Origin: Psilocybe azurescens
Taxonomy: Eukaryota; Basidiomycota; Agaricomycetes; Agaricales; Agrocybaceae
Assembly: GCA_023853785.1 (NCBI GenBank)
Contig: JAJIRX010000523.1
Coordinates: forward strand, 29,963-93,962
DNA length: 64,000 nt
Reading direction: 5' to 3'
Part shown: piece after piece, positions 49,333-60,778 of the stretch
How positions within the stretch are numbered: position 1 is the first letter of the stretch
Layout: each line of letters opens with the position of its first letter
The notes under the pieces: generated by a model
Seen by the model: only the letters and a program-made list of their open reading frames with translations
The model's database searches: none
What the model was told of the DNA's origin: nothing
Made by a program: the position numbers and the translations under genes

Positions 49333-50211
49333 TGTTGCTGCTTATAGGGTAAGGTAGATAGGAATGCCGGCGAGTGAGAGAGCAAGAGGAACTCGAAAAG
49401 GCGGGAGCGAAAGAGAAAGAGGGGGAGGGATGCGAAAGAGGACTACTCTAATGAGGGACGCAACAGTAAAATGTGCTGTGATGGGTGGTGATCTGACAGG
49501 CGAGGCGATCAAAAGGCTCGGAGCAAAACCGACAGCGTTATGTATCGTTATGTGTCAATACTTATGTATCCTGTAGGGGTGGCCGGCCGTAGGGGTGGGT
49601 GCCTAGCTAGTAGTACCTGCGCCTGTTATCCGCTCTTAAGCATGTACATGAGGTATACAAGTTAAAACAATGGAATGCATCGAGCACCGAAGGCTGTGTA
49701 AATATATAGTAGCCTTCTGCAGTTCAGTTACACCATTACTGGCAGTGTTGAACGATAATGGAATCGAAAGCCGCTCAACTACGCATGTATGGCGTGACAT
49801 TGGAATTGTTTGGGACGACTATGGACCCTCAACGAACGGGCGATTTCTGATTCACTTTTTGGGATCATGCCCCGTTTCCGCCATCTGCTTCTAATACATA
49901 TGCATGAATGTACGGTTACAGTTACAACTTACGGTTCTATTGGGGGCTGCCAGTACTCGATGGCCGAGGCTGGACTGAGGGCTCTGAAGCGTGATTATGA
50001 GCCTTACTAGTAGCCGTCAGGAGACTGGACTGGAGTTGGTTTCCCGGCGGCCCAGCCTTTGTTATCATTGTTATTGTTGACGTTTTCAGAAACACTGTTG
50101 ACGATTGATCATGCATCATGTCTATGAGCACTTGGTTTCAGACCTTGTCCTTTTGGGATCCCTCTGGAGGAGTTCTTTGGCTTTCCGTGGAAATGACATG
50201 CATGATAGATG

Positions 50212-50646
50212 TGTAAGAATTCTAGAACACGAAAGCTCAGTTGTTTGCGAGGCAAATGACTGAGAATATATTTGTATTTACCTAGAACACGAAAGCTAGG
50301 TAGTAATTTAGTATAATGAATGAAACATACTAAGTAACAAAGAATAGTACTCACCTCAGTTGTTTGCGAGGCAAACGACTGAGGAGAGCTCGTATCGAAG
50401 TATCGTATATAAAGTATTTCGTATCTACAAAGTGAATAGAAACCGATAAAGGTGTATTGCGTGCCGCAATGAAAGATAACAAACTGAATATAATGTATAT
50501 ATTACAGAGAAAGGAATAGTGCAATAATGCACCGTTAATGAACTAATATGTAAGAATGAATATGCGTACAAATGTTTAAAGAAACCGGCAGTCGCATAGC
50601 CAAACGGCTGCGAGGCGTTATCGCGTTTGCTTACTATATTCCAACA
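50212..50646. mobile_element. Solo LTR of a retrotransposon (435 bp) with 5-bp target duplication
   Basis: The element begins TGTAAG and ends CCAACA (TG..CA ends with a short terminal inverted repeat) and is bounded by AGATG on both sides (50207-50211 and 50647-50651). The other duplication unit has a single AGATG at 55907-55911 with identical flanks, that is, the empty site. A TATATAAA box at 50406-50413 fits a promoter inside the LTR. No internal retrotransposon genes are present, so recombination between two LTRs probably removed them. The insertion is younger than the segmental duplication. Confidence 0.85.
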
Positions 50647-51190
50647 AGATGATTACTATACGAAGTGAACCTAACAATTATACCGCCGTCGTGGAGAAGT
50701 GCAATAGTCGCGTAGTTGTTTCAAAGTATACTTCATTAGATGGACGCCCATGCCAATACGTGAATCATGAGTTTCTGAATCCGTATTGGTGATTCACTCG
50801 ATAGCCCAAACAGGCCATGTTTACTGAAAAGTATGCAGTTCACTTCTGGGACAAATTATTATCGCCATGAATAAGCCACTAATACTGTCAAGACTCAAGA
50901 TGTCAAAAAGTGCTTTGGCATTGTTAACTGAGAGATCAGCTGTGCCACTGCATAATACGCACTTAGCGATCGTCGGAATTGGCCATTGATTACAAGTGCT
51001 CATGATCTTACGTTGGGTGTAGTAAATCCTTGTTATATCAAAAACGATACGGTGGATATCATAAAACCAATATACTATCTGTGCAATTTTCGTATTTTTA
51101 TCTCCTCGTATGCGCCAAGTGTACGCTATCCTTCCTACCCGACTTTGGAATCTGATTTTGATGTTCAAAATCGTCCACTGCTCCTGTTGT

Positions 51191-51564
51191 TTAGGCACAG
51201 CCAATGCCGGTGCCGCGCTCAGCACCGTTTGGGCTCTGAATACAGATAAACGTTAGCACTGGATGTCAGGGATAGGACAATTACATACCAGGCGAGCACA
51301 GCAAGCTTGGATTTGACCATTGAATCCACAATCAACAATTCCAATGGGGCCGCAGTGTACTTTGCAAAAAACAAATCAGTCCCTAGATAAATATTAGAGT
51401 CAAAAATATTTACTGCCAACGTATCCTGGGGTGCGGATGCTCGGAACGAGGGCATCGCAGCAGTATGACCTACAGGCAGGGGCAGCGGCGTCGGCGTCGG
51501 CAGGGGCAGAGACCATAAATGGAAGGGCCGCGAGGACGAGAGCAATGGCAGAGGTGAACTTCAT
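51191..51564 (-). CDS. Small secreted hydrophobin-like protein with eight cysteines (88 aa)
   Basis: Exons 51564-51414, 51359-51289 and 51235-51191; the introns are 54 and 53 nt. The signal peptide is MKFTSAIALVLAALPFMVSA. Cysteines at 31, 35, 36, 53, 61, 70, 71 and 87 give C-x3-CC-x16-C-x7-C-x8-CC-x15-C. It is a member of the same family as the array at 6-12 kb, about 40 kb away and on the opposite strand. Intron positions and phases are identical to those of the array genes. The frame is intact. It shares the CArG/TATA promoter. Confidence 0.82.
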
Positions 51565-51636
51565 TTCGAGTGTGTTTGAGGGCTTTCAAATTCTAGAAGA
51601 GTGACTTTCTGAGTTACCACTGCCAATGTCGTCCTC

Positions 51637-51685
51637 TTTTATACCTCGCATGAGCCTATTTAGGATACCGGTATTCCAAATTTGG
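51637..51685 (-). promoter_or_regulatory. Core promoter of the hydrophobin-like gene at 51564: CArG palindrome plus TATA box
   Basis: On the minus strand CCAAATTTGG (51685-51676) precedes TATAAAA (51643-51637), 72 bp before the ATG. Here the palindrome is extended to TTCCAAATTTGGAA. The arrangement is the same as in the array promoters. Confidence 0.65.
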
Positions 51686-52633
51686 AATATAGTGTTATGT
51701 ACATTCTTCCAGTCGTTCTAGTACCGTTTGGGTAGCCTGCTGGCTCCGAGTTGGGAATTTAATAGTTTCGGTTCTATGAAGCGAATAATTTTTACACGAG
51801 TGTGTTGTTCAACAATGTCATGTTATCTTGGCCGATGCCAGATGCTCATACACTCACTGAACTTCGATATCTAGTTGGTGAATCCCAAAGACACTCGTCT
51901 CAGGAATCAGAGAGTCAGGTCATTTTCCATTTACAAAACAATGAGTAAAGCTTTGACGTTATACCAAAGCTTCTGGACTAGGGTCATTCGGTAAACGAGA
52001 CACATGCATCAGTTATTTCTTCAGAAATTCCGATTACAAATACCTCGAGTAGGTTCAGCTGACTATATAATGGGCCTCTCTCCGGTGTCTAAGAACATGG
52101 AAGATGAGAAGCAAATGAGAAGGTCAAGACTCTGATGAGCCGAAGAGATATGTACGGAAGACTTGTCGAATTTTGGGCGGTGGTTTTGCCAGAAGGAAAC
52201 GCTACAGCTCGGCGCACACTCAACATGATTTTGAGCATGGTTTCAATGAATGAGAAGCCAAATATTCGATAAGTAATTATGCAAGACCTTGGGAATTTGT
52301 TTATGAATGTGCACATATGGACGACCATGGAGGTAATGACACCGGTGTGTGTAGAGTACGTAGAAAGATCATATGTCCAACATTTGAAACTCGTCCGAAT
52401 GCCCACTAGTGAAAGACTGGTAAATGATCGTATTGATTAAGAACGCAATAGTAACACTCAACTTAGCTGCATTGAATTTTTATTATTACAACAAGATCTC
52501 CTACACGCTTTCTTTCCTGTCGATCTTTGATTTTGATTTTGATTTTTAGCCGTGTTCTCGAATCGAGCACTGACAACCAATGCCCGTGCCGGTCCGAGGC
52601 CGTTAAATAAATGTGAGTCCTAACGAACACCAT

Positions 52634-53157
52634 TATGTTACGAACAGAGTGACCTGTCATCCGTCTTCGTTGAGGGCCAATTGCAGGTCCGATGGAAGCC
52701 AGCGAGATCATATCCCCATCTACATTTCGTCTTGCAAGGCAGTGAAATCGATGGTTCTTGGTACTGAAATTATGAAGATTTGCGACTGGAAATGAACTTT
52801 GACTTTTACTGTTGACGATAATGGTCCGGCGGCCCCGTCCCTAATCGAGCCATCCCGCCCCGGCAAAGGCATATGACAGCTGAAGCGCGATCGGTCCAAC
52901 GATAACGGGTGACTGTATCCAAAAGACATTCTGGCCACACTTGTACCACACTCCACGGCTACCGTTAAGGCCATTGATCCGGGTGTTGACAGTGGCAAAT
53001 TGTTGCTCCCTACTTCGCCTCAAGGTTTGAACTAGTCATTGGCTATAGTGGTTGTCCGCCTTGTCGATAGACTCCGCGACCCATACAGTCTGCGCTCATT
53101 GACAATCGTCTCCCTTGCAGAAGGTGGACAAGAGGATGGGAGATAGTCCTCCAGATC
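52634..53157 (-). pseudogene. Truncated 3' fragment of CDC24 (PB1-encoding end)
   Basis: The sequence matches the last exon of CDC24 at 57921-58530 (for example MSFGYSHPLSLDRSRFS, VPRTIDFTALQDE). It starts at the duplication junction, so the 5' part of the gene is missing. A stretch of about 75 bp inside the PB1 domain is also deleted and several frames are broken. It has no start and cannot encode the GTPase exchange domains. Confidence 0.85.
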
Positions 53158-53734
53158 ATAACATTCAAATTCAAAAATTGGAATTCAAAGTGTGATGAAC
53201 AAGTGACGAGTGAAAAATAACGATTTTGTGTGGATGATGATACGTGTCACCAGCCTGCCTGAGTCAGTCCGGTGTCCGAGTCAGGCTGGTGTCAGGCTGG
53301 CGCCAGCGTGTTCTGCTGCTGCTAAACCGCTAATGTGCGATATGCAACCTAAAAAGAAAGGATTCAGAAAATCACCTGCAGTACCATACGTCGATGGGTC
53401 TACTGGCGCTGTGCGCTGGGGGTATTGGCACTGGCCAATCAATGGTGGCCGCCAGACTCGAACTCTAGTGTCCATGTTCGTGTCAGATCAGTGCCAGTGT
53501 CGCTGCCGTTTCCCAGCCCGTCAATCTGAATTCGAACTTCGAAGACTGACCGAAAAGACTAAAAACAATGAACAAGTAACACCCTCCCTTTCGCCTGTCT
53601 CGTTCTTCGTCTTCGTCTTCGTCCTTTTCCTTCTCTGCAGTCCGGTCCGATCATACTCTACTCATGCCCCATCATTTTCGTCCAAAATAAAGACATTGAT
53701 TAAAGTCCATATGATATGTATGTCCATGTTCAGA

Positions 53735-55016
53735 GAGAGCCCTGCACCCGAAGCTGATGTAGAGATGTGTACGATGGCTGCTGCTGCCGTCGCTATAATA
53801 ATACTATAGTAAGCATATGATGGGATGGAAACAGGGGGGAAAGAGGGGGGGGAAAGAGGGGAAGCGGGAAGCGGATCGAATTGAATCAATGTCAATGAAT
53901 TGAACTGAACCGTTACAGAACTTGATGAACAGACACGGATGGAAGCAGAGAAGTGAACAAGCAGGCCAAGCTAGGAAGGAAGGAAGGAGAGAACGCTCGC
54001 GTTGTTGTCCGAACGAGCCCGAACTCGACCTCAGAGCTAAACTAGGCTTGTGGCCTTCCTATTTGGATGAGGACGAGTTTGGCACGCGCGGACACGACTT
54101 CGAAGAATCGGAGTCCCGTGGGGACATTGGGGCACAAAGACAATGGCGAATAGCGAGCAGGCAAGCAAGTAGGGAAGAGAATGTGCCGGGGCATTGCAAG
54201 AAGAAAAAAGTAGAACTCACACAAAAGCTAGTGCAGAACGCGAGGGCACTGGAAAAGCTGGCCGCAGCGCACCACAGCGTTTTGGCTCTGCATTCCCGGG
54301 GCATCTGGGTCGCGAGCATGATTCCAACCGTTATAAGTGTAAATGTTTTGATGAAGGTCGTCGCATCAGCACTCAATATATTTGTGGATATGTATGATGA
54401 ACGTAGAACCGACCTAACCAGACCACGCCAAACACGACGAAAGACGTGAAGTACATGTATGAGCGACATAGGAAATGGCTGGACTGTGGGCGACGGTTAA
54501 ATCGCAATCTGTGATTGTTCGGTGTCCATTTAGTACGGTAGAGTGGATATGAAGCGAGAGATGGGGCTCTCCACTCACAGAATAGCTATCCATATCCACG
54601 TCGCGATCGACAGCGCCCCCGTTGGATTTCAGTCAGCCTCCGCCTCCACTAAAGCGAACAACCGCCCAGATGCATTTTGAGAGAGGCAGCACGCACAGAG
54701 GTATGTGGATCGCCCGTTCACGAATCCTGCGAGGACACCGAACACACTTTGCAGGACCGCTGTGAACAGAGCGAGACCTGGCGCGAGTGACGTTCAAGAA
54801 TTAACATCAACGGCGGTGTGGTGTGGTGTGGTGCGATGGATGAGATGGAATGGAATGGAGGGTAGACGTAGGTTGAGGTTGGAGGGAGTAATACAAGGTC
54901 AGCGAGCGGGTTCAACCAACTTCTTGGCGTGAATATGCACGAAGAAAGAATAGGGGCTATTATTAGCACCGATGAGGTAGGCACTCACTGTAGAAAGGGG
55001 TGCGTTTCATGCGCAT
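53735..55016 (-). pseudogene. Broken second copy of the small membrane protein gene
   Basis: Exons 1, 2 and 4 can be read as in the copy at 47888-49332 (start at 55016; exon 4 near 54420-54228, with FIKTFTLITVGIMLATQMPREC). A 37-bp deletion near 54620 removes the acceptor and first codons of exon 3 (the IFGKLAG part). The segment that carried the C-terminal exon is missing from this unit. Two separate structural lesions make it a probable pseudogene, independent of any one-base error. Confidence 0.75.
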
Positions 55017-56432
55017 TGTTGCTGCTTATAGGGTAAGGTAGATAGGGGATGCCGGCGAGTGAGAGAGCAAGAGGAACTCAGAAAGGCGGGAGCGAAAGAG
55101 AAAGAGGGGGAGGGATGCGAAAGAGGGCTACTCTAATGAGGGACGCAACAGTAAAATGTGCTGTGATGGGTGGTGATCTGACAGGCGAGGCGATCAAAAG
55201 GCTCGGAGCAAAACCGACAGCGTTATGTATCGTTATGTGTCAATACTTATGTATCCTGTAGGGGGTGGCCGGCCGTAGGGGTGGGTGCCTAGCTAGTAGT
55301 ACCTGCGCCTGTTATCCGCTCTTAAGCATGTACATTAGGTATACAAGTTAAAACAATGGAATGCATCGAGCACCGAAGGCTGTGTAAATATATAGTAGCC
55401 TTCTGCAGTTCAGTTACACCATTACTGGCAGTGTTGAACGATAATGGAATCGAAAGCCGCTCAATTACGCATGTGTGGCGTGACATTGGAATTGTTTGGG
55501 ACGACTATGGACCTCAACAAACGGGCGATTTCTGATTCACTTTTTGGGATCATGCGCCGTTTCCGCCATCTGCTTCTAATACATATACATGAATGTACGG
55601 TTACAGTTACAACTTACGGTTCTATTGGGGGCTACCAGTACTCGATGGCCGAGGCTGGACTGAGGGCTCTGAAGCGTGATTATGAGCCTTACTAGTAGCC
55701 GTCAGGAGACTGGACTGGAGTTGGTTTCCCGGCGGCCCAGCGGCCCAGCGTTTGTTATCATTGTTGTTGTTGACGTTTTCAGAAACACTGTTGATGATTG
55801 ATCATGCATCATGCCTAAGAGTACTTGGTTTCAGTTCTTGTCCTTTTGGGATCCCTCTGGAGGAGTTCTTTGGCTTTCCAGTTTCCGGGGAAATGAGATG
55901 CATGATAGATGATTACTATACGAACTGACCTAATAATTATACCGCAGTCGTGGAGAAGTGCAATCGTCGCGTAGTTGTTTCAAAGTGTACTTCATTTGAT
56001 GGACGCCTATGCCAATACGTGAATCACGAGTTTCTGAATCCGTATTGGTGATTCACTGGATAGCCCACACAGATCATGTTTACTGGTTTACTTCTGAGAC
56101 AAATTATTATCGCCATAAATGAGCCACTTGTACTGTCAAGACTCAAGATGTCAAACAGTGCTCATAGGCTTTGTTAACTAAGAGATCAGCTGTGCCATTG
56201 CATAATACGCACTTAGCGATCGTCGGAATGGCCATTGATCACCAGTGCTCATGATCTTACGTTGGACGTAATAAGTCCTTGTTGTATCAAATACGATACG
56301 GTGGATATCATAAAACCAATATACTGTGTATCTGTGTAGTTTCGTATGTTATCTCCTCGTCTACGTCAAATAGACGCCGTCCTTCCTGCCCGACTTTAGA
56401 ATCTGATTTTGATATTCAAAACCGTTAACTGC

Positions 56433-56810
56433 TCAAGCTGTTGGGTTACAGTTAATGCCGGTGCCGGTACGAGCACCAATTGGGCTCTGAGTACAGGTTA
56501 TTACCGTTAGCACTGGTTGGCAGGGATAGAACAATCACATACCAGGCCAGCACAGCAAGCGGGGACTTGACCACTGAATCCACAATCAACTCCACCAGGG
56601 GCGCAGTTTACTTTCCGAAAAACAATCAGTCCGCAGATAAATATTAATTTCAAGACTACTTACTGCCAACTGGCCCCTGGGGACGATACCTGGGACGATG
56701 GCACTGCAGCAGAATCGTGTGCAGGAAGGGGCGTCGGCAGCGGCGTCGGCAGCAGAGACCATGAATGGGAGGGTCGCGAGGACGAGAGCAATGGCGGAGG
56801 TGAACTTCAT
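56433..56810 (-). pseudogene. Hydrophobin-like gene with a one-base frameshift (duplication copy of the gene at 51564)
   Basis: Exons would be 56810-56664, 56610-56543 and 56486-56433, with all splice sites intact. The signal peptide is MKFTSAIALVLATLPFMVSA, followed by SCTRFCC, then NCAPGGVDCGFSGQVPACC and a longer tail after the last cysteine (NPTA). Just before the first donor, GTCCCCAGGGGCC is one base short compared with the paralogues, so exon 2 is entered at TAA and the product would stop after about 49 residues. Because C/G runs are often miscalled in this sequence, the gene may well be intact. I list it as broken only as the sequence stands. Confidence 0.6.
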
Positions 56811-56882
56811 TTCGAGTGTGCTGGAGGGCTTTAAAATTCTAGAAAAGTGACTTTCTGAGGAGGTACTGCCAATGTCGCCCTC

Positions 56883-56941
56883 TTTTATACCTCGCATGAG
56901 CCTATTTAGGACACCTGTACTCCAGATTTGGAATATAGTGT
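56883..56941 (-). promoter_or_regulatory. Core promoter of the hydrophobin-like copy at 56810, CArG element with one changed base
   Basis: TATAAAA lies at 56889-56883. The upstream palindrome reads, on the plus strand, CCAGATTTGG (56932-56941), one base away from CCAAATTTGG in the three other promoters, which breaks its symmetry. Confidence 0.55.
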
Positions 56942-57920
56942 TATGTACATTCGTCCAGTCGTTCTAGTACTGTTTGGGTGGCCTGCTAGCTCCGAGTTGT
57001 GAATTTAAACTAGTTTCGGTTCTATGAAGCGAACAATTTTTGCACAACAGTATGCTGGACAAGAATGTCGTGTTACCTTGGCCTATGCCAGATGCTCATA
57101 CACTCACTGAACTTCGATATCTAGTTGGTGAATCCCAAAGGTGTGAAGAGTGTACACTCGTCTCAGGGATCAGAGAGTCAGGTCATTTTCCATTTACGAA
57201 ACAATGAATGAGGCTTTGACGTTATACCAAAGCTTCTGGACTAGTGTCATTCGATAAACGAGGTGCATGCATCAGTTATTTCTTCGGCGATTCCGATTAG
57301 AACACATCACAACGCCTACTAGTCGTAAGTACAAATACTTTGAGTAAGTTCAGCTGACTATACAATGAGCCTCTCTCCGGCATCGAAGAACACGGGAGAT
57401 AAGAAGCAAATGAGAAGGTAAAGATTTTGATGAGCCGAAGTGATATGTATGGAAGACTTGTCAAATTTTTGGGCGGTGGTTTAGCCAGAAGGAAACCCTA
57501 CAGCTTGGCCCACACTCAATATAGTTTAAAGCATGCTTTCAATGAATGAGAAGCCGAATATTCGATAAGGAATTATGCAAGACCTCGGAAATTTGTTTAT
57601 GAATGTGCACATGATATGGACCATCATGGAGGTAATGACTCCGGTGTGTGTAGAGTACGCAGAAAGATCATATGTACAACATTTGAACTCGTCCGAATGC
57701 CCACTAGTGAAAGACTGGTAATTGGTCGTATTAATTAAGAACGTGATAATAACACTCAACTTAGCTGCATTGAATTTTTATTACAACAAGATCTCCTACA
57801 CACTTTCTTTCCTGTCGATCTTTGATTTTGATTTTGAATTTGAATTTTAGCCGTATTCTGACAACCAATCCCGGTGCCGTTCCGAGACCGTTAAATAAAT
57901 ATGAGTCCTAACGAGCACCA

Positions 57921-60728
57921 TTACGTTACAAACAGAGTGACCTGCCCTCCGTCCTCGCTGAGGGCTAATTGGAGGTCTTCCGTCGAAGCCAGCGAGACCA
58001 TATCCCCATCTTCATCTTGATACCTCATGCGAGGGTGAGGTCCCGTCTCGGCCCTACTGGGATCATAGGGTCTGATCTTGCCCATAATTTCGTCTTGCAA
58101 GGCAGTGAAATCGATGGTTCTTGGTACTGAAATTACGAAGATTTGCAACTGGAAATGAACTTTGACTTTTATTGTTGACGATAATGGTCCGGCGGCCTCG
58201 TCCCTAATCGAGTCATCCCACCCCGGCAAAGGCATATGACTGCTGAAGCGCGATCTGTCTAACGATAACGGGTGACTGTATCCAAAAGACATTCTGGCCA
58301 CATTCGTATCCGACTCTACGGCTAGCGATAAGGTCATTGATCCAGGTGTTGATAGTGGCAAATCGCTGCTCCTACTTCGTCTCAAGGACGGAACCAGAAA
58401 TGTTTTGTCATTGGCTACAGTAGTTGTCCGCCTTGTCGATAGACTCCGCGACCTATACAGTCTGCGCTCATTGAGAGGCGTCTCCCTTCCAGAAGGTGGA
58501 TAAGAGGATGGAAGATAGTCCTCCAGATCACCTCCGTCCGAATCTACATCCGATTCTTCGTCGTTGCGATGATATGCATAGTTTGAATGTCGATTTCTCC
58601 ATAGATCGTTAGGGTTCCGGTGCTGGAGAACGTAAGAAATTGCCGAGGCGTATGACGGCGAGTATCCGGGTAGAGTGGCGGCGGCTTGGTAGTCAACGGC
58701 GTGACGACGCTCAGGTGGCACTGGTCGTCGCGTATTCGGTGGTAAGTCGAGCCTTGCAACGTGATGAGCAGCATACGTGCTCATGAGACGCTTGAAAGCG
58801 GCTTCCCATTGCGTTCTTTGTTGCTCGTGTCGACATTGCATAATGAATGAGTCGTGACCGATATCTGCCTTCCAGGCTATGGTCAGAGGATAAAACCGAG
58901 TGCCGCGCGCTGTAATGACCAGGTATAAAAAAATGGAAGGAAGAGAGAAGAATTATAAGTTTGCAGAATTAGGAATAAGTAAAACTGACTTTGTGTGTAA
59001 GAAACTGAAACAATGTTCGCAATATATATACGTCCTTTCAGAAGAAGGGGGTCTTCTTTTGCACCATAATAGCCGTGTCTTCGTCAGACGGTGTGTTATA
59101 CCGCTTTGTAGAACTCTTCTGGTTTTTATTGGCATTGGGGATAACCTCTTTGCAGAGTATGACAATCTTTTCGAACAGGAAGACAGAATACGGTCTGTCG
59201 AGGTCTGATCTTGTCACTAAAGCGAGGTCATAAAGTACCAACTTTCCAAAGTTCTGTAAAGATGACCTTTCCAATCTTGAACCCTACCTCTAAGATTATT
59301 GATCATCTTTTGATTCTCACCGCGCCGCAGGGCCTCGCTGATCTTTGTCACAATGCGTCTCGCTACGCCTAATCCATAAAGCAGCTCTGGGTAGTATCCA
59401 TACGTTTCGCGGGAGAAAGTTGTGAGAAGAGACTAAAAGCAGTCCGTTCGTCGTTAGTGTATTCCAATATGGAGAATTTGTTCAACGTACATCGAGAAGA
59501 ATGGGATACTGGCAAATTCGTTGAATTGGCTGGAAAAGGAAGTTTGCAAGCTCCGATTGGATGTTGATTATGTGGTTAAGAGGCTGATATTGGTGTTCTT
59601 GATTCAAGAAACAGTCTGTTTGCAATGAAAAAATCGACTTACGGCAAGGCTCTGTTCGTTCGCTAGCACCAGTTCCGCAGTGTTTACATAGTTGCTGCAG
59701 TAGGGTTCATATACAGAAAACCCCGTTTCCTTGAAATTAGAGAGAGAATGGTCAATAACAGGTGGAAAACGAATTGCGAGTAGATTCACATCTTCAAAAA
59801 ATTGTCGACCCCAACGTTGCTCTTGAAATGGGAGCTGAGATGTCAATTTAAGCCTTGAGTAGAAGTTCTGTTGGAAATAGAGCAGCTTGCTCAGATTTGG
59901 AAAGAGTAGATTGGGTAAATCCTGGTTTATGAGGTTGGCTTTCGATAGCGCGTGGCGGAATTCCTTATCAACCCAAGGATTGGAAATTGTTTGACTAAAG
60001 AATTGCTAAAGAATGAGGCCAGACCACGGCTTACTTGCATAGTCTCCAGGGTCTGTACGTATTTGCGCTCTGTCTCCAGTATATTTTGGATGATAGCGTT
60101 ACGCAAGACACTGTTCATGTTCAAGTCCGTTACCAAAGGGTTAGGCGAAGCACCGTCGCCTCTGAAGACTTCCGGTGGAAGATAGGCAAGAAGTGCATTG
60201 ACTGTGTTGAGTACCTTTTGCGATATGAGGAGATGGAATGTTATCAACAGCTATTGAGCAGCGGCATACCTTAACGAAACCATCCGTCGACCGACGATCC
60301 CACAAGTCAGCTACGGTGAAGATCTCGCATCCGGGAATCTTATCGAGGACCGGCTTTGCACGAACTCGTGATGAGAACATCGCAATAGCATACATCTTGG
60401 TACGATCGTCGGAGTTTGGTTCGTAATGCCCCTCAAGGAGCGAGTAGTGGTTGATTTTCATGAAGTCTTCATCCGCAGGTAGCTGATCAAAGATGTAGCA
60501 CAACGATGCCCCCATTGAAAAGATATCCCATAAATGTGTTACTGGATCTGCAGACACGGACACAGGCAAACTGGGGAAGTGATCTGAGAAACCGCGAAGT
60601 CTGTGCAACTTCTCCAGTGTCGATAAACATGGATGATATAGATAGGAAGACTGAGATGAGCCCCTATCGAGCCCGAGGTTGTCGTTTTGGGCCTTGATAT
60701 CAACAAGTTGTCCAGCTATGACGGCCAT
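57921..60728 (-). CDS. CDC24: Cdc24/Scd1, guanine nucleotide exchange factor for Cdc42
   Basis: Activates Cdc42 to set cell polarity at hyphal tips. All domains occur in order. The N-terminal CDC24 calponin-like region includes HLWDIFSMGASLCYIFDQLP (exon 1, 60728-60270). A RhoGEF (DH) domain runs from about ILETERKYVQTLETMQ, with PIQRICQYPILL as its conserved core helix. A PH domain follows (KLVLYDLALVTRSDLDRPYS, VFLFEKIVILCKEV). The C-terminal PB1 domain has VKVHFQLQIFVISVPRTI and MRYQDEDGDMVSLASTEDL, the acidic OPCA-type motif that binds Bem1/Scd2. A linker rich in Arg and Ser separates PH and PB1. The first introns are 60269-60215 and one starting at 60034. At 59047-59051 one base is missing (KKDPLLLKGRIYI expected). 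A start about 50 bp further upstream (60778) is possible. Parts of this gene have been copied to 8830 and 52634. Confidence 0.92.
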
Positions 60729-60778
60729 AGTAACTTGAGTGCAACAGGCTGTCTGATAGATGCGTGGCTTCTCTTCAT

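Larger units (their letters stand above)
46745..53157. repeat. Tandem segmental duplication, unit 1 (~6.4 kb)
   Basis: From TAACATTCAAATTC at 46746 the sequence repeats as unit 2 from 53159. Unit 1 contains, left to right, the membrane-protein gene, a solo LTR, a hydrophobin-like gene and a truncated 3' end of CDC24 (all genes on the minus strand). The junction at 53157/53158 joins the middle of CDC24 (GTCCTCCAGATCA) directly to the left end of the next unit, with at most one base of shared sequence. Unit 1 holds two pieces absent from unit 2: about 47359-47944 and the LTR. Confidence 0.85.
53158..58530. repeat. Tandem segmental duplication, unit 2 (~5.4 kb)
   Basis: Second copy of 46745-53157. 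It runs into the intact CDC24 gene, so this unit keeps the original right border. Unit 2 lacks the solo LTR and about 585 bp at the position matching 47359-47944, and carries a 37-bp deletion near 54620. Most other differences are single bases. Confidence 0.85.

Noticed and set aside
49360..49580. 70-codon Arg-rich frame repeated at 55049
   Set aside because: It lies in the 5' flank of the membrane protein gene in both units, is low-complexity, and is kept only because the units are recent copies.
51219..51545. 108-codon minus-strand frame over the hydrophobin-like gene
   Set aside because: It is out of register with the signal peptide and cysteine pattern; the spliced three-exon reading is shared by all paralogues.
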